Notes: generated by a model from the letters alone, not told the origin. A DNA stretch of 33,041 bases from Streptomyces sp. GKU 895 (GCA_002027195.1 MWJO01000096.1:1-33041), one strand, 5' to 3'; numbered from the stretch's first letter, positions 1-6,936 are shown. Numbers and translations: made by a program.

Positions 1-91
1 GGCCGTTGACGTCGGCCAGGCCACGTCGTTGCAGAGCGTCCCGGCGCCGACTGCGGAGACGTTCTGCAGGACGGCGTGGTGTGCGGCGTGC

Positions 92-235
92 TGTCGGAGG
101 GCGTCGGCTGTTGCACCTGGAGCCGCGTCGGCTGCTGAACCTGGGGCCGCGTCGGGTGCTGAACCTGGGGCCGCGTCGGCCGTCGCACCTGGAGCCGCAT
201 CGGATGCCGCACCCGGGGCCGCGTCGCCACGCTGT
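92..235. repeat. 24-bp tandem repeat, about 5.5 copies
   Basis: Five consecutive 24-bp units start at 116, 140, 164, 188 and 212, with a partial unit before them (101-115 resembles a unit end). Units begin CCTGG(A/G)GCCGCGTCGG. The period is a multiple of three, so all frames stay open. On the plus strand it reads as 8-residue units PGAASxxx; on the minus strand one frame gives an Ala/Asp/Pro-rich tail (units like DAAPGSAP). It lies downstream of the EamA transporter gene. With that gene's frame restored the reading continues through the repeat to the window edge in a Pro/Gln/Arg-rich frame, so whether it is coding is not settled. Confidence 0.85.
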
Positions 236-313
236 CGGCCCGCGGACCCGGCTTCGCCTGGGTCAGTGCCGCCCCCGCCAGTACGATCGCCGCCCCCACC
301 GGCGTCGACCAGC

Positions 314-1141
314 TCAGCGGCTCCCCGAGGATCGCGACGCCCGCTGCCGTGGCGATGACGGGGATGAAGTACGTGACCATCTGGGCGGTCGTGGGGCCGA
401 CTTCGGCGACAGGCCGTACTGGACGAGGAGGGCCAGCCCGGTGCCGAGCGACCCCAGCGCGGCGATCGCCAGCAGCGGCACGCCCGCGAAGCGCGTCGGG
501 GCGGACGTGAACAGCGGCGTCACGACAGCCAGTTGCAGCGTCGCCAACAGCAACTGGGCCCCCGTCATGGAGAGAGGGGAGTGACCCGACCCGGCCAGTG
601 TGCGGCGGAGGTAGATCCAGCCGATCGGGTAGCTCAGTGAGGCCAGCAGTGCCATCGCCGTGCCCCCGGCGTCCAGGCCGTGGAAGCCCTGCCAGGCGCC
701 CAGCACCGTCAGCACCCCGAGGAACCCGATCCCGAGCCCGGCCACCCGGACCCGCGTGGGCCGGTCCTCGGAGAGGGCGACCACGGACAGGGCCATCCCC
801 CACAGCGGCGAGGTCGCGTTGCAGATGCCCGCCAGCGTGGACGGAATGGTCAGCTCCGCGTAGGCGAAGAGCGAGAACGGCAGGGCGTTGAGGAGGAGGG
901 CGGCCATCGCCAGATGCCCCCAGGTCCGGGCCCCGCGCGGCAACCGCTCCCGCTTCACCACCATCGCGGCCGCCAGCACGAGCGTCCCGAACAGCAGCCG
1001 TCCGAAGGCGACCTGGAAGGGGGCGTACCCCTCCGTACCCACCTTGATGAGCAGGAAGCTGAAACCCCAGATCAGGGACAGCGCGGCGAAACGCAGTCGC
1101 CAGTCGAGGGAAGGAGGGCGGGTGGGGGAGGTGGTGGTCAT
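314..1141 (-). CDS. DMT-superfamily (EamA) transporter, C-terminus frameshifted
   Basis: Inner-membrane drug/metabolite transporter of the EamA family, which exports small metabolites or amino acids; the substrate is unknown. It starts at the ATG ending at 1141 (MTTTSPTRPPS) and shows about eight hydrophobic segments, beginning with LSLIWGFSFLLIK, then the second EamA repeat (SLSYPIGWIYLRRTLAG). After VQYGL (about 410) the frame turns into Arg/Ser/Pro-rich sequence and stops at 314. One added base there restores typical EamA C-terminal sequence (AEVGPTTAQMVTYF, then ILGEPLSW, then IVLAGAALTQ), which runs on without a stop to the window edge. This is therefore a one-base deletion, real or a sequencing error. 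It is divergent from the LysR gene at 1217, which is probably its regulator. Confidence 0.8.
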   Translation of the reverse strand: MTTTSPTRPPSLDWRLRFAALSLIWGFSFLLIKVGTEGYAPFQVAFGRLLFGTLVLAAAMVVKRERLPRGARTWGHLAMAALLLNALPFSLFAYAELTIPSTLAGICNATSPLWGMALSVVALSEDRPTRVRVAGLGIGFLGVLTVLGAWQGFHGLDAGGTAMALLASLSYPIGWIYLRRTLAGSGHSPLSMTGAQLLLATLQLAVVTPLFTSAPTRFAGVPLLAIAALGSLGTGLALLVQYGLSPKSAPRPPRWSRTSSPSSPRQRASRSSGSR

Positions 1142-1164
1142 GGGGACCACGGATGACGCCCAAA

Positions 1165-1209
1165 ATCTCGTAGCACAATCGAGATGTCCAACGTGATATC
1201 TCGTAGCAT
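1165..1209. promoter_or_regulatory. LysR-type operator and leaderless -10 between the transporter and lysR
   Basis: A 6-bp inverted repeat ATCTCG (1165-1170) / CGAGAT (1180-1185) with 9 bp between the arms sits between the divergent starts. The 11-mer ATCTCGTAGCA occurs at 1165-1175 and again at 1198-1208, exactly 33 bp apart (about three helical turns), so the regulator could bind both copies on one face. TAGCAT (1204-1209), inside the second copy, lies 7 nt before the lysR ATG and is a likely leaderless -10 box. Binding there would autorepress lysR. This reading is inferred from layout. Confidence 0.55.
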
Positions 1210-1216
1210 TGCTTAC

Positions 1217-2119
1217 ATGTTGAACCTGGAGCGCCTGCGCACCCTCGACGCCCTCGCCCGGCACGGCTCGGTGAGCGGCGCCGCCGAGGGGCTGCACATC
1301 ACGACGTCCGCCGTCTCCCAGCAGATGTCCAAGCTGGAGCGGGAGGTCGGCCAGCAGCTCCTGGCCAAGAACGGCCGGGGGGTGCGGCTCACGGACGCCG
1401 GCCGGCTGCTCGCCGAGCACGCGGCCCGCATCCTGTCGCAGGTCGCCCTCGCCCAGTCCGACCTGGAGGCCCAACGCGGCCAGGTGGTGGGCGAGTTGCG
1501 CATCTCCGCGTTCCCCACCGCCGCGCGCGGGCTCTTCCCGGCCGCGCTCTCCGCACTGGTCGCCGCCCACCCGTCCCTGCGGGTCCGCTCGTGCGAGCTC
1601 GAGCCGGAACTCGGCATCAGGGGCGTGGTCCGCGGCGATCTCGACCTCGCGGTGGTCCTGGACTGGTACAACAAGCCGATGCCGCTCCCGGACGGCCTGG
1701 TCAAGGCCTCCGTCCTGGACGACCCGGCGGACGTGGCGCTGCCGGTCGGGCACCGGCTCGCCGACCGCGACGAGGTGGACCTCGCCGAGTTCGCGGGGGA
1801 CGAATGGATCACCTGGGGGCAGGGCGAGTTCTGTCACGAATGGCTGATGTTCACCCTGCGCTCCAAGGGCATCGAGCCCATCGTCGGCCACCGCGCCGCC
1901 GAGACCCACACCCAACTCGGGCTCGTGGCGGCCGGATTGGGTGTCTGCATCGCGCCGCTGCTGGGACGGCACCCGATGCCCGAAGGCGTCGTCACCGTCC
2001 CGCTGAAGCAGCGGGTCCGGCGCCATGTGTACGTCGTCTGGCGCGCGGACGCGGACCGCCGCCCGTCGATCAGGGCGGCGGTCGAGGCACTGAGGGAAGC
2101 CGCGGCGAAACTGGGCTGA
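1217..2119 (+). CDS. LysR-family transcriptional regulator
   Basis: A 300-residue LysR-type regulator. The N-terminal winged helix-turn-helix spans roughly residues 1-60 (LNLERLRTLDALARHGSVSG, then TTSAVSQQMSKLEREVG and LTDAGRLL). The effector-binding substrate-binding fold follows from about residue 90 (GELRISAFPTAARG). I chose the ATG at 1217 because the helix-turn-helix begins directly after it and a TAGCAT -10 box lies 7 nt upstream without a Shine-Dalgarno sequence, the usual leaderless layout. It is divergent from the EamA transporter, and the shared 75-bp spacer carries an inverted and a direct repeat. It probably controls that exporter in response to the exported metabolite. The family call is firm; the ligand is unknown. 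Confidence 0.93.
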   Translation: MLNLERLRTLDALARHGSVSGAAEGLHITTSAVSQQMSKLEREVGQQLLAKNGRGVRLTDAGRLLAEHAARILSQVALAQSDLEAQRGQVVGELRISAFPTAARGLFPAALSALVAAHPSLRVRSCELEPELGIRGVVRGDLDLAVVLDWYNKPMPLPDGLVKASVLDDPADVALPVGHRLADRDEVDLAEFAGDEWITWGQGEFCHEWLMFTLRSKGIEPIVGHRAAETHTQLGLVAAGLGVCIAPLLGRHPMPEGVVTVPLKQRVRRHVYVVWRADADRRPSIRAAVEALREAAAKLG

Positions 2120-2144
2120 ACTTCCCTGTCCGGGCTGAACTTCC

Positions 2145-2612
2145 CTATACCGAAGCCAGCTTGCGGAAGTCCCACGACACGATCTTGTCCGGCGTCAGCC
2201 GCACCCACGCGTGCCGTCCGTCGTGCGGCATCTCGTCGAGGCCGAAGTTCTTGCGCGCGAACAGCGTCTCGGGGACGTCGAGTTCGGCGTACAGATCCCC
2301 GACCCTGGGCGCCTCGCCCACGAACTCCACGGCACCCGTCAGCTCCACGCCGCGCAGCTCGTCGTACTCCTCGCCCGTGTCGATCACGATCGCGACCCGC
2401 GGATCGCGGCGCAGATCGGTCCACCGCTTGCTCTTGACCACCGAGTACAGCCACAACGAGGTGCCGTCCCAGGCGAACCAGAGCGTGCTCACATGCGGAG
2501 CGCCGCCCGTGGACACGGTGGCGACCCGGCAGGTGCGCTGGCTGGTCAGGAACTCGTCCAGCTCGCCCGGCGTCATCATGATCTTCCGGCCCCGACGCTG
2601 AGTGACGGTCAT
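2145..2612 (-). CDS. PPOX-class (pyridoxamine 5'-phosphate oxidase-like) flavin/F420 protein
   Basis: A 155-residue split-barrel protein of the pyridoxamine-phosphate-oxidase-like family. In actinobacteria these bind FMN or F420 and reduce or bind small molecules. The family pattern is clear: TSQRTCRVATVSTGGAPHVS, then LWFAWDGTSLWLYSVVKSKR and DPRVAIVIDTGEEY, then VELTGAVEFVGE. It ends with WVRLTPDKIVSWDF. The start is the ATG at 2610-2612, preceded on the minus strand by AGGAAAGAGG. The length is normal for the family and nothing looks missing. It is divergent from the isochorismatase-like gene, sharing a 122-bp spacer with a perfect palindrome. Cofactor choice (F420 or FMN) cannot be decided from sequence alone. 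Confidence 0.87.
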   Translation of the reverse strand: MTVTQRRGRKIMMTPGELDEFLTSQRTCRVATVSTGGAPHVSTLWFAWDGTSLWLYSVVKSKRWTDLRRDPRVAIVIDTGEEYDELRGVELTGAVEFVGEAPRVGDLYAELDVPETLFARKNFGLDEMPHDGRHAWVRLTPDKIVSWDFRKLASV

Positions 2613-2635
2613 CCGCCCCCCTCTTTCCTGCTCGG

Positions 2636-2656
2636 TTTCTGACGATGCGTCAGAAA
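2636..2656. promoter_or_regulatory. Perfect 21-bp palindromic operator
   Basis: Arms TTTCTGACG (2636-2644) and CGTCAGAAA (2648-2656) flank a 3-bp centre. It sits between the divergent PPOX (start 2612) and isochorismatase-like (start 2735) genes. Nine matching bases per arm is far beyond chance at one site and resembles TetR-type operators. No TetR gene is adjacent, so the regulator acts in trans. It probably controls the PPOX gene, which it lies closer to, and perhaps both. Confidence 0.7.
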
Positions 2657-2734
2657 ACAATGCGGTGTCTTCCCTCAACACGCAATGGTGGTTACGCTCG
2701 CCCGCCCACACCGTCGGCGACAAGGGGGCAGAAC

Positions 2735-3376
2735 GTGCCGTCGCACGAGCAGTTGAGCGAACTCCTCGACCCGGCGACCACCGTGCTGCTCACGGTCGAG
2801 TGCCAGCAGGGCGTCGTCGGCCCGGACAGCGCGCTCCCCGAACTCGCCAAGGAGGCACGGTCGTCGGGTGCCCTCGCCAACGTGGCCCGGCTGGTCGCGG
2901 CCGCCCACGCCGGCGGCGTCCAGGTCGTCCACGCGATCGCCGAACGCCGCCCCGACGGCCGCGGTGCCAACCGCAACGCCCGCCTCTTCCGCGCCGCCGA
3001 ACGCCTCCCCGTCCAGCAGCTGTCCGGCACCAGTGCGGTCCGGGTCGCGGCCCCGATCGAGGTCTCCGAGGAGGACTTCGTCGTCCGGCGGCTGCACGGA
3101 CTGTCGCCGATCCAGGGCACGGACGTCGACCCGCTGCTGCGCAACCTGGGCTGCCGCACCCTCGTCGTCACCGGCGTCTCGGCCAACGTGGCGATCCCCA
3201 ACGCGGTGTTCGACGCGGTCAACCGCGGCTACACCGCCGTCGTGCCCACGGACGCCATCGCCGGGGTGCCCTCCGACTACACCCCGGTGATGATCCGCAA
3301 CACCCTCGCCCTGGTGGCCACCCTCACGACGACGGCCGACCTCGTGCCCTGCCTGAACCGGCGCCGACGCGGGTGA
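2735..3376 (+). CDS. Isochorismatase-fold (cysteine hydrolase superfamily) protein lacking the catalytic residues
   Basis: 213 residues with the isochorismatase-like alpha/beta fold. The GTG at 2735 has AAGGGGG (2721-2727) upstream. The usual catalytic Asp position in strand 1 reads TVECQQ (Glu22). The usual Lys region reads FVVRRLHG (Arg118/Arg119). The nucleophile position in the GVSTNVCV-type motif reads GVSANVAIP, with Ala153 in place of Cys. The rest of the fold is intact: cis-peptide region, FDAVNRGYTAVVPTDA and a GTDVDPLLR helix. Known isochorismatases (PhzD, EntB) do without the Cys but keep the Asp and Lys, so this is probably a binding protein or a divergent enzyme. It ends 3 bp before the stop of the convergent Rieske gene. 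Confidence 0.85.
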   Translation: MPSHEQLSELLDPATTVLLTVECQQGVVGPDSALPELAKEARSSGALANVARLVAAAHAGGVQVVHAIAERRPDGRGANRNARLFRAAERLPVQQLSGTSAVRVAAPIEVSEEDFVVRRLHGLSPIQGTDVDPLLRNLGCRTLVVTGVSANVAIPNAVFDAVNRGYTAVVPTDAIAGVPSDYTPVMIRNTLALVATLTTTADLVPCLNRRRRG

Positions 3377-3379
3377 CCC

Positions 3380-3799
3380 TCAGGCCAGGGTGATCGAGTC
3401 CCCGCTCACGGTGATCTTCTCCTCCGGCAGCGGCTGCGTGGCCGGCCCCTTCTTCACGCTGCCGTCGGCCACGGAGAACTCGCTCTTGTGGCACGGGCAG
3501 GTGATCACCCCGTCGGCGATCCCCGTCACCGCGCAGCCCTGATGCGTGCACTTGGACGAGAAGGCCTTGTACGTGCCCGCCGTCGGCTGGGTCACCACCA
3601 CGCCCTCGTCCGCGAAGATCTTGCCGCCGCCCTCCGGGATGTCCGAGGTCTTCCCGAGCGCGGTGCCGGCCGCGGCGGTCGACCCCTCGTCGTCCGAGCT
3701 GCACGCGTTCAGCGTGATGGCGAGCCCTGCCGCCCCCACCGCCGCCACGACCGTACGGCGGCTCGGTGCCGAAGCGGGATGAAGCGATTCGCTGGCCAT
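3380..3799 (-). CDS. Rieske [2Fe-2S] lipoprotein with Tat-type signal
   Basis: 139 residues. The N-terminus carries a twin-arginine stretch (SRRTVVAAVG, Arg14-Arg15), a hydrophobic segment, and a lipobox-like LNAC ending at Cys33, so it is probably a membrane-anchored extracytoplasmic lipoprotein exported folded. The Rieske domain has both cluster motifs: CTHQGC (Cys84, His86, plus Cys89) and CPCHKSEF (Cys101, His104, plus Cys103). The extra cysteines form the usual disulfide. It is a small stand-alone electron-transfer protein rather than a QcrA subunit. The minus-strand start ATG is preceded by GGAAGGGA. No partner oxidoreductase lies nearby, so the electron acceptor is unknown. Confidence 0.93.
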   Translation of the reverse strand: MASESLHPASAPSRRTVVAAVGAAGLAITLNACSSDDEGSTAAAGTALGKTSDIPEGGGKIFADEGVVVTQPTAGTYKAFSSKCTHQGCAVTGIADGVITCPCHKSEFSVADGSVKKGPATQPLPEEKITVSGDSITLA

Positions 3800-3872
3800 G
3801 CTGACGTCCCTTCCGCGGATACCTCGTGAACTGCCCTGAGGTACGGGCCCGGAGTGCGGGTTGTTCAGCGCA

Positions 3873-3890
3873 GCCCCAGTAACCTGGGGC
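3873..3890. promoter_or_regulatory. Palindrome over the -10 box of the HipA-like kinase gene
   Basis: Arms GCCCCAG (3873-3879) and CTGGGGC (3884-3890) flank TAAC. The hexamer TAACCT (3880-3885) lies within it, 6 nt before the ATG at 3892, and fits a leaderless -10 box. A DNA-binding protein here would block transcription directly. The same arms could pair only in RNA that starts further upstream. Confidence 0.55.
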
Positions 3891-3891
3891 G

Positions 3892-4647
3892 ATGCTCAAG
3901 GAAGCCATCGCGACCCGCTACATCACGCCCCTGCGTGAGGGCGGCTCGCTGCCGGGACTCGTCGAGGCCGACGACCTCGGCACGTACGTCATGAAGTTCA
4001 CCGGCGCCGGACAGGGCCGCAAGACGCTGGTCGCCGAGGTCGTCTGCGGTGAACTCGCCCGGCGGCTCGGGTTCCGGGTGCCGCGGCTCGTGACGCTCGA
4101 CCTGGACCCGGTGCTCGGACTCGGCGAGCCCGAGCAGCAGGTGCAGGATCTGCTGCGGGCCAGCGGCGGCACCAACCTCGGGATGGACTTCCTCTCCGGC
4201 GCGCTCGGCTTCGACCCGCTCGCCTTCGAGGTGGACGCGGCCGAGGCCGGGCGGATCGTCTGGTTCGACGCGCTGATCAACAACGTCGACCGCTCCTGGC
4301 GCAACCCCAACCTGCTGATGTGGCACGGCGAGCTGTGGCTCATCGACCACGGCGCCACCATGATCTGGCACCACAACTGGCCCGGCGCCGAGGCCTCCGC
4401 GGCCCGCCCCTACGACGCCGCCGACCACGCCCTCGCCCGCTTCGCCCCCGACCTCGCGAGCGCCGCCGCCGACCTGGCCCCGCGCGTCACCGAGGACCTC
4501 CTCGCCGAGGTCACCGCCGAGATCCCGGAGGCCTGGCTGGCCGGCGAACCCGGCTTCGACACCCCGGACGACCTGCGCCGTGCCTACGCGCGGCCGCTGC
4601 TGGCCCGGGCCGCCGTCATCCACGACCGCATCCGGGGGATCAAATGA
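3892..4647 (+). CDS. HipA-like Ser/Thr kinase family protein (HipA_2 type)
   Basis: A 251-residue protein related to the HipA kinase fold but lacking the large N-terminal HipA domain. Kinase-like features are a candidate ATP-lysine in YVMKFTGAG (Lys35), a catalytic-loop motif NNVDRSWRNPNL (Asp133, Asn138) matching the D-x4-N layout of HipA, and a metal-binding LIDHG (Asp152) in the DFG position. No glycine-rich loop is obvious. The ATG at 3892 has no Shine-Dalgarno but has TAACCT 6 nt upstream, so the mRNA is probably leaderless. The stop overlaps the start of the DUF3037 gene by 4 bp (ATGA), implying translational coupling. Its substrate is unknown; in HipA the target is a glutamyl-tRNA synthetase. 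I see no HipB-type DNA-binding antitoxin gene. Confidence 0.8.
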   Translation: MLKEAIATRYITPLREGGSLPGLVEADDLGTYVMKFTGAGQGRKTLVAEVVCGELARRLGFRVPRLVTLDLDPVLGLGEPEQQVQDLLRASGGTNLGMDFLSGALGFDPLAFEVDAAEAGRIVWFDALINNVDRSWRNPNLLMWHGELWLIDHGATMIWHHNWPGAEASAARPYDAADHALARFAPDLASAAADLAPRVTEDLLAEVTAEIPEAWLAGEPGFDTPDDLRRAYARPLLARAAVIHDRIRGIK

Positions 4648-5093
4648 GCGAGCGCCACATCCACATGGCCGGCAGCGTGGTCGAGCGCCACATCATCAAG
4701 GGCGGCGAGGGCAACGACCGGGACGTCTTCGAGTACGTCCTGCTGCGCGTCGTCCCGCGCGTGGAGCGCGGCGAGTGCATCAACGCCGGGGTGCTCGTCT
4801 ACTGCCGTGCGAAGGGGTACGTCGGTGCCCGCACGCACCTCGACGAGACCCGCCTGCGCGCCCTGGACCCGGCGGCCGACGTGGCCGGCATCAGGGCGGC
4901 GCTGAGCGCCGTCGAGCGGGTCTGCGGGGGCGGCGACGGCGCCGGGCAGGCGGGCTCCGACGACGCCGGGCGGCGTTTCCGCTGGCTGATCGCGCCCCGC
5001 TCCACCGTCGTCCAGCCGGGCCCCGTGCACACCGGGCTCACGCTGGATCCGGCGGGCGAGACCGAGCGGTTGCTGGACCTCCTGGTCAGGTAA
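4644..5093 (+). CDS. DUF3037 family protein
   Basis: A 149-residue protein recognised as DUF3037 by the N-terminal block FEYVLLRVVPRVERGECINA followed by GVLVYCRAKGYVGAR and, near the end, RFRWLIAPRSTVVQPG. It starts at ATG 4644 inside the stop of the HipA-like kinase gene (4-bp overlap). From what I know of the family, DUF3037 genes recur next to HipA-like kinase genes, so the pair probably acts together, with DUF3037 as partner, substrate or inhibitor; none of these roles is shown by the sequence. No signal peptide, membrane segment or helix-turn-helix is visible. The insert GGGDGAGQAGSDDAG is a flexible linker. Confidence 0.85.
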   Translation: MSERHIHMAGSVVERHIIKGGEGNDRDVFEYVLLRVVPRVERGECINAGVLVYCRAKGYVGARTHLDETRLRALDPAADVAGIRAALSAVERVCGGGDGAGQAGSDDAGRRFRWLIAPRSTVVQPGPVHTGLTLDPAGETERLLDLLVR

Positions 5094-5118
5094 TGGATCA
5101 CACCCGGGCCGCGTGGCG

Positions 5119-5179
5119 TTGACACCGGGTGCCAGGCCTTCTAGCGTCACGTCTGCCGAAGGTACTAAGCGGTCGCTCA
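5119..5179 (+). promoter_or_regulatory. Consensus promoter plus downstream palindrome for the SDR operon
   Basis: TTGACA (5119-5124), a 17-nt spacer and TAGCGT (5142-5147) match the housekeeping (HrdB-type) promoter closely. About 20 bp after the -10 lies an imperfect palindrome TAAGCG (5166-5171) GT CGCTCA (5174-5179), a layout typical of TetR-family operators placed to block elongation. A 7-bp inverted repeat CACCCGG (5101-5107) / CCGGGTG (5125-5131) also straddles the -35. The ribosome site GAGGAG (5208-5213) follows. Confidence 0.7.
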
Positions 5180-5221
5180 CCGACCGGGCCGCACATTCTT
5201 CAAGGGCGAGGAGAAGCAGCA

Positions 5222-5983
5222 ATGTCCACCACTGAGCAGCGGGTAGCCATCGTCACCGGCGCCGCGCGCGGCATCGGGGCCGCCACCGCCGTACGACTGG
5301 CCGCCGAGGGCCGCGCGGTCGCCGTGATCGACCTCGACGAGGCCGCCTGCAAGGACACCGTCGAGAAGATCACCGCGGCGGGCGGCAAGGCGATCGCCGT
5401 CGGTGCCGACGTCTCCGACGAGGCGCAGGTCGAGGCCGCGGTCGCGCGGGTCGTCGAGGAGCTGGGCGCCCCGACCATCCTCGTCAACAACGCGGGCGTG
5501 CTCCGCGACAACCTGCTGTTCAAGATGAGCGCCTCGGACTGGGACACCGTCCTCAACGTGCACCTGCGCGGCTCCTTCCTGATGACGAAGTACGTCCAGA
5601 AGCACATGGTCGACGCCGGCTTCGGCCGCGTGGTCAACCTGTCCTCGTCCTCCGCGCTCGGCAACCGCGGCCAGGCCAACTACTCGGCCGCCAAGGCCGG
5701 TCTGCAGGGCTTCACCAAGACCCTCGCCATCGAGCTCGGCAAGTTCGGCATCACCGCCAACGCCGTCGCCCCCGGCTTCATCGCCACCGACATGACCGCG
5801 GCCACCGCGGCCCGCGTCGGCATGGGCTTCGAGGAGTTCAAGGCGGCCGCCGCCACCCAGATCCCGGTGGCCCGCGTCGGCGAGCCCGAGGACATCGCCA
5901 ACGCCATCGCCTTCTTCACGAACGAGGCCGCCGGCTTCGTCTCCGGCCAGGTGCTGTACGTGGCCGGCGGACCGCTCGACTAG
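5222..5983 (+). CDS. fabG: SDR oxidoreductase, 3-oxoacyl-ACP reductase type (FabG-like)
   Basis: A 253-residue classical short-chain dehydrogenase. NAD(P)-binding TGAARGIG is at residues 12-19, NNAG at 89-92, and the catalytic Ser (in VVNLSSSSALG, about 142-143), Tyr154 and Lys158 (YSAAK) are all present. The C-terminus AVAPGFIATDM and the SGQVLYVAGG ending are typical of FabG, which reduces 3-oxoacyl thioesters with NADPH. The ATG at 5222 follows GAGGAG at good spacing. The second SDR gene starts 12 bp after its stop, so the two are cotranscribed from the promoter at 5119. A role in acyl-CoA rather than acyl-ACP metabolism is equally possible, since this is not the main fatty-acid-synthesis cluster. 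Confidence 0.9.
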   Translation: MSTTEQRVAIVTGAARGIGAATAVRLAAEGRAVAVIDLDEAACKDTVEKITAAGGKAIAVGADVSDEAQVEAAVARVVEELGAPTILVNNAGVLRDNLLFKMSASDWDTVLNVHLRGSFLMTKYVQKHMVDAGFGRVVNLSSSSALGNRGQANYSAAKAGLQGFTKTLAIELGKFGITANAVAPGFIATDMTAATAARVGMGFEEFKAAAATQIPVARVGEPEDIANAIAFFTNEAAGFVSGQVLYVAGGPLD

Positions 5984-5995
5984 GGGAACAGGAAC

Positions 5996-6763
5996 ATGAC
6001 TTCGGTGGAACTCCCCGAACTCTCCGGCAAGGTCGCCCTCGTCACGGGCGCCAGCCGCGGCATCGGCTACGGCGTCGCCGAGGCGCTCGTCGCCCGCGGT
6101 GACCGGGTCGTCATCACCGGCCGCAACGAGGACGCCCTCAAGGAGGCCGTCGAGCAGCTCGGCGCCGACCGCGTCATCGGCGTCGCCGGCAAGGCCCACG
6201 ACGAGACCCACCAGGCTGTCGCCGTCGAGCGCGCGATGGAGGCCTTCGGCCGCGTCGACTTCCTGGTCAACAACGCCGGTACGAACCCGGTGTTCGGCCC
6301 GATCGCCGACCTCGACCTGAACGTGGCCCGCAAGGTGTTCGAGACCAACGTGATCTCGGCGCTCGGCTTCGCGCAGAAGACCTGGCACGCCTGGCAGAAG
6401 GACAACGGCGGCGCGATCGTCAACATCGCCTCCGTCGCGGGCATCGCGCCCTCGCCCTTCATCGCCGCCTACGGCGTCAGCAAGGCCGCGATGATCAACC
6501 TGACCCAGCAGCTCGCCCACGAGTTCGCGCCCAAGGTGCGGGTCAACGCGATCGCCCCGGCCGTGGTGAAGACCAAGTTCGCCCAGGCCCTGTACGAGGG
6601 CCGGGAGGAGGAGGCCGCGGCCGCCTACCCGCTCGCCCGGCTCGGTGTGCCCTCCGACATCGGCGGCGCCGCGGAGTTCCTCACCTCCGAGCAGTCCGCC
6701 TGGATCACCGGCCAGACCCTCGTCGTCGACGGCGGCATCTTCCTCAACGCCGGCGTCGGCTGA
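5996..6763 (+). CDS. SDR family oxidoreductase
   Basis: A 255-residue classical SDR, paralogous to its upstream neighbour but only distantly similar. TGASRGIG lies at residues 17-24, NNAG at 92-95, catalytic Ser146 (NIASVAG), Tyr159 and Lys163 (YGVSK), and the ending is ITGQTLVVDGG. All catalytic residues are intact. The ATG at 5996 is preceded by GGGAACAGGA. It is the second gene of a two-gene operon and is followed by a strong hairpin at 6782-6814. The substrate cannot be told from sequence; the pairing suggests successive or alternative reductions on the same class of carbonyl compound. Confidence 0.9.
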   Translation: MTSVELPELSGKVALVTGASRGIGYGVAEALVARGDRVVITGRNEDALKEAVEQLGADRVIGVAGKAHDETHQAVAVERAMEAFGRVDFLVNNAGTNPVFGPIADLDLNVARKVFETNVISALGFAQKTWHAWQKDNGGAIVNIASVAGIAPSPFIAAYGVSKAAMINLTQQLAHEFAPKVRVNAIAPAVVKTKFAQALYEGREEEAAAAYPLARLGVPSDIGGAAEFLTSEQSAWITGQTLVVDGGIFLNAGVG

Positions 6764-6781
6764 CCCACGACGTACGACCGG

Positions 6782-6814
6782 CACGGGCGCCGCTCGACAG
6801 AAACGGCGCCCGTG
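6782..6814 (+). terminator. Hairpin after the SDR operon
   Basis: CACGGGCGCCG (6782-6792) and CGGCGCCCGTG (6804-6814) form a perfect 11-bp stem with an 11-nt loop, 19 bp after the SDR stop. There is no U-run, as is usual in Streptomyces terminators. Confidence 0.75.
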
Positions 6815-6936
6815 TCGACGTACAAACGGCCCATAGGGAGACGTACAACAACCGCACAGATTCCTGACAGCGTTGCCACCATCTCAGCGGTCGAGAACCA
6901 GCCGGATGACCCGGTTCGGCTCGCCCGAGGCTGCGG

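Noticed and set aside
92..235. CRISPR array
   Set aside because: The repeats are directly adjacent with no spacers and the period is 24 bp, so it is a tandem repeat.
314..2026. 570-codon minus-strand protein covering lysR and the transporter
   Set aside because: Its first half is antisense to lysR; the transporter starts at 1141.
5177..6784. Long minus-strand frame (535 codons) opposite both SDR genes
   Set aside because: It is the antisense shadow of two well-conserved SDR genes, with Asp/Gly/Val-rich composition and no family motif.
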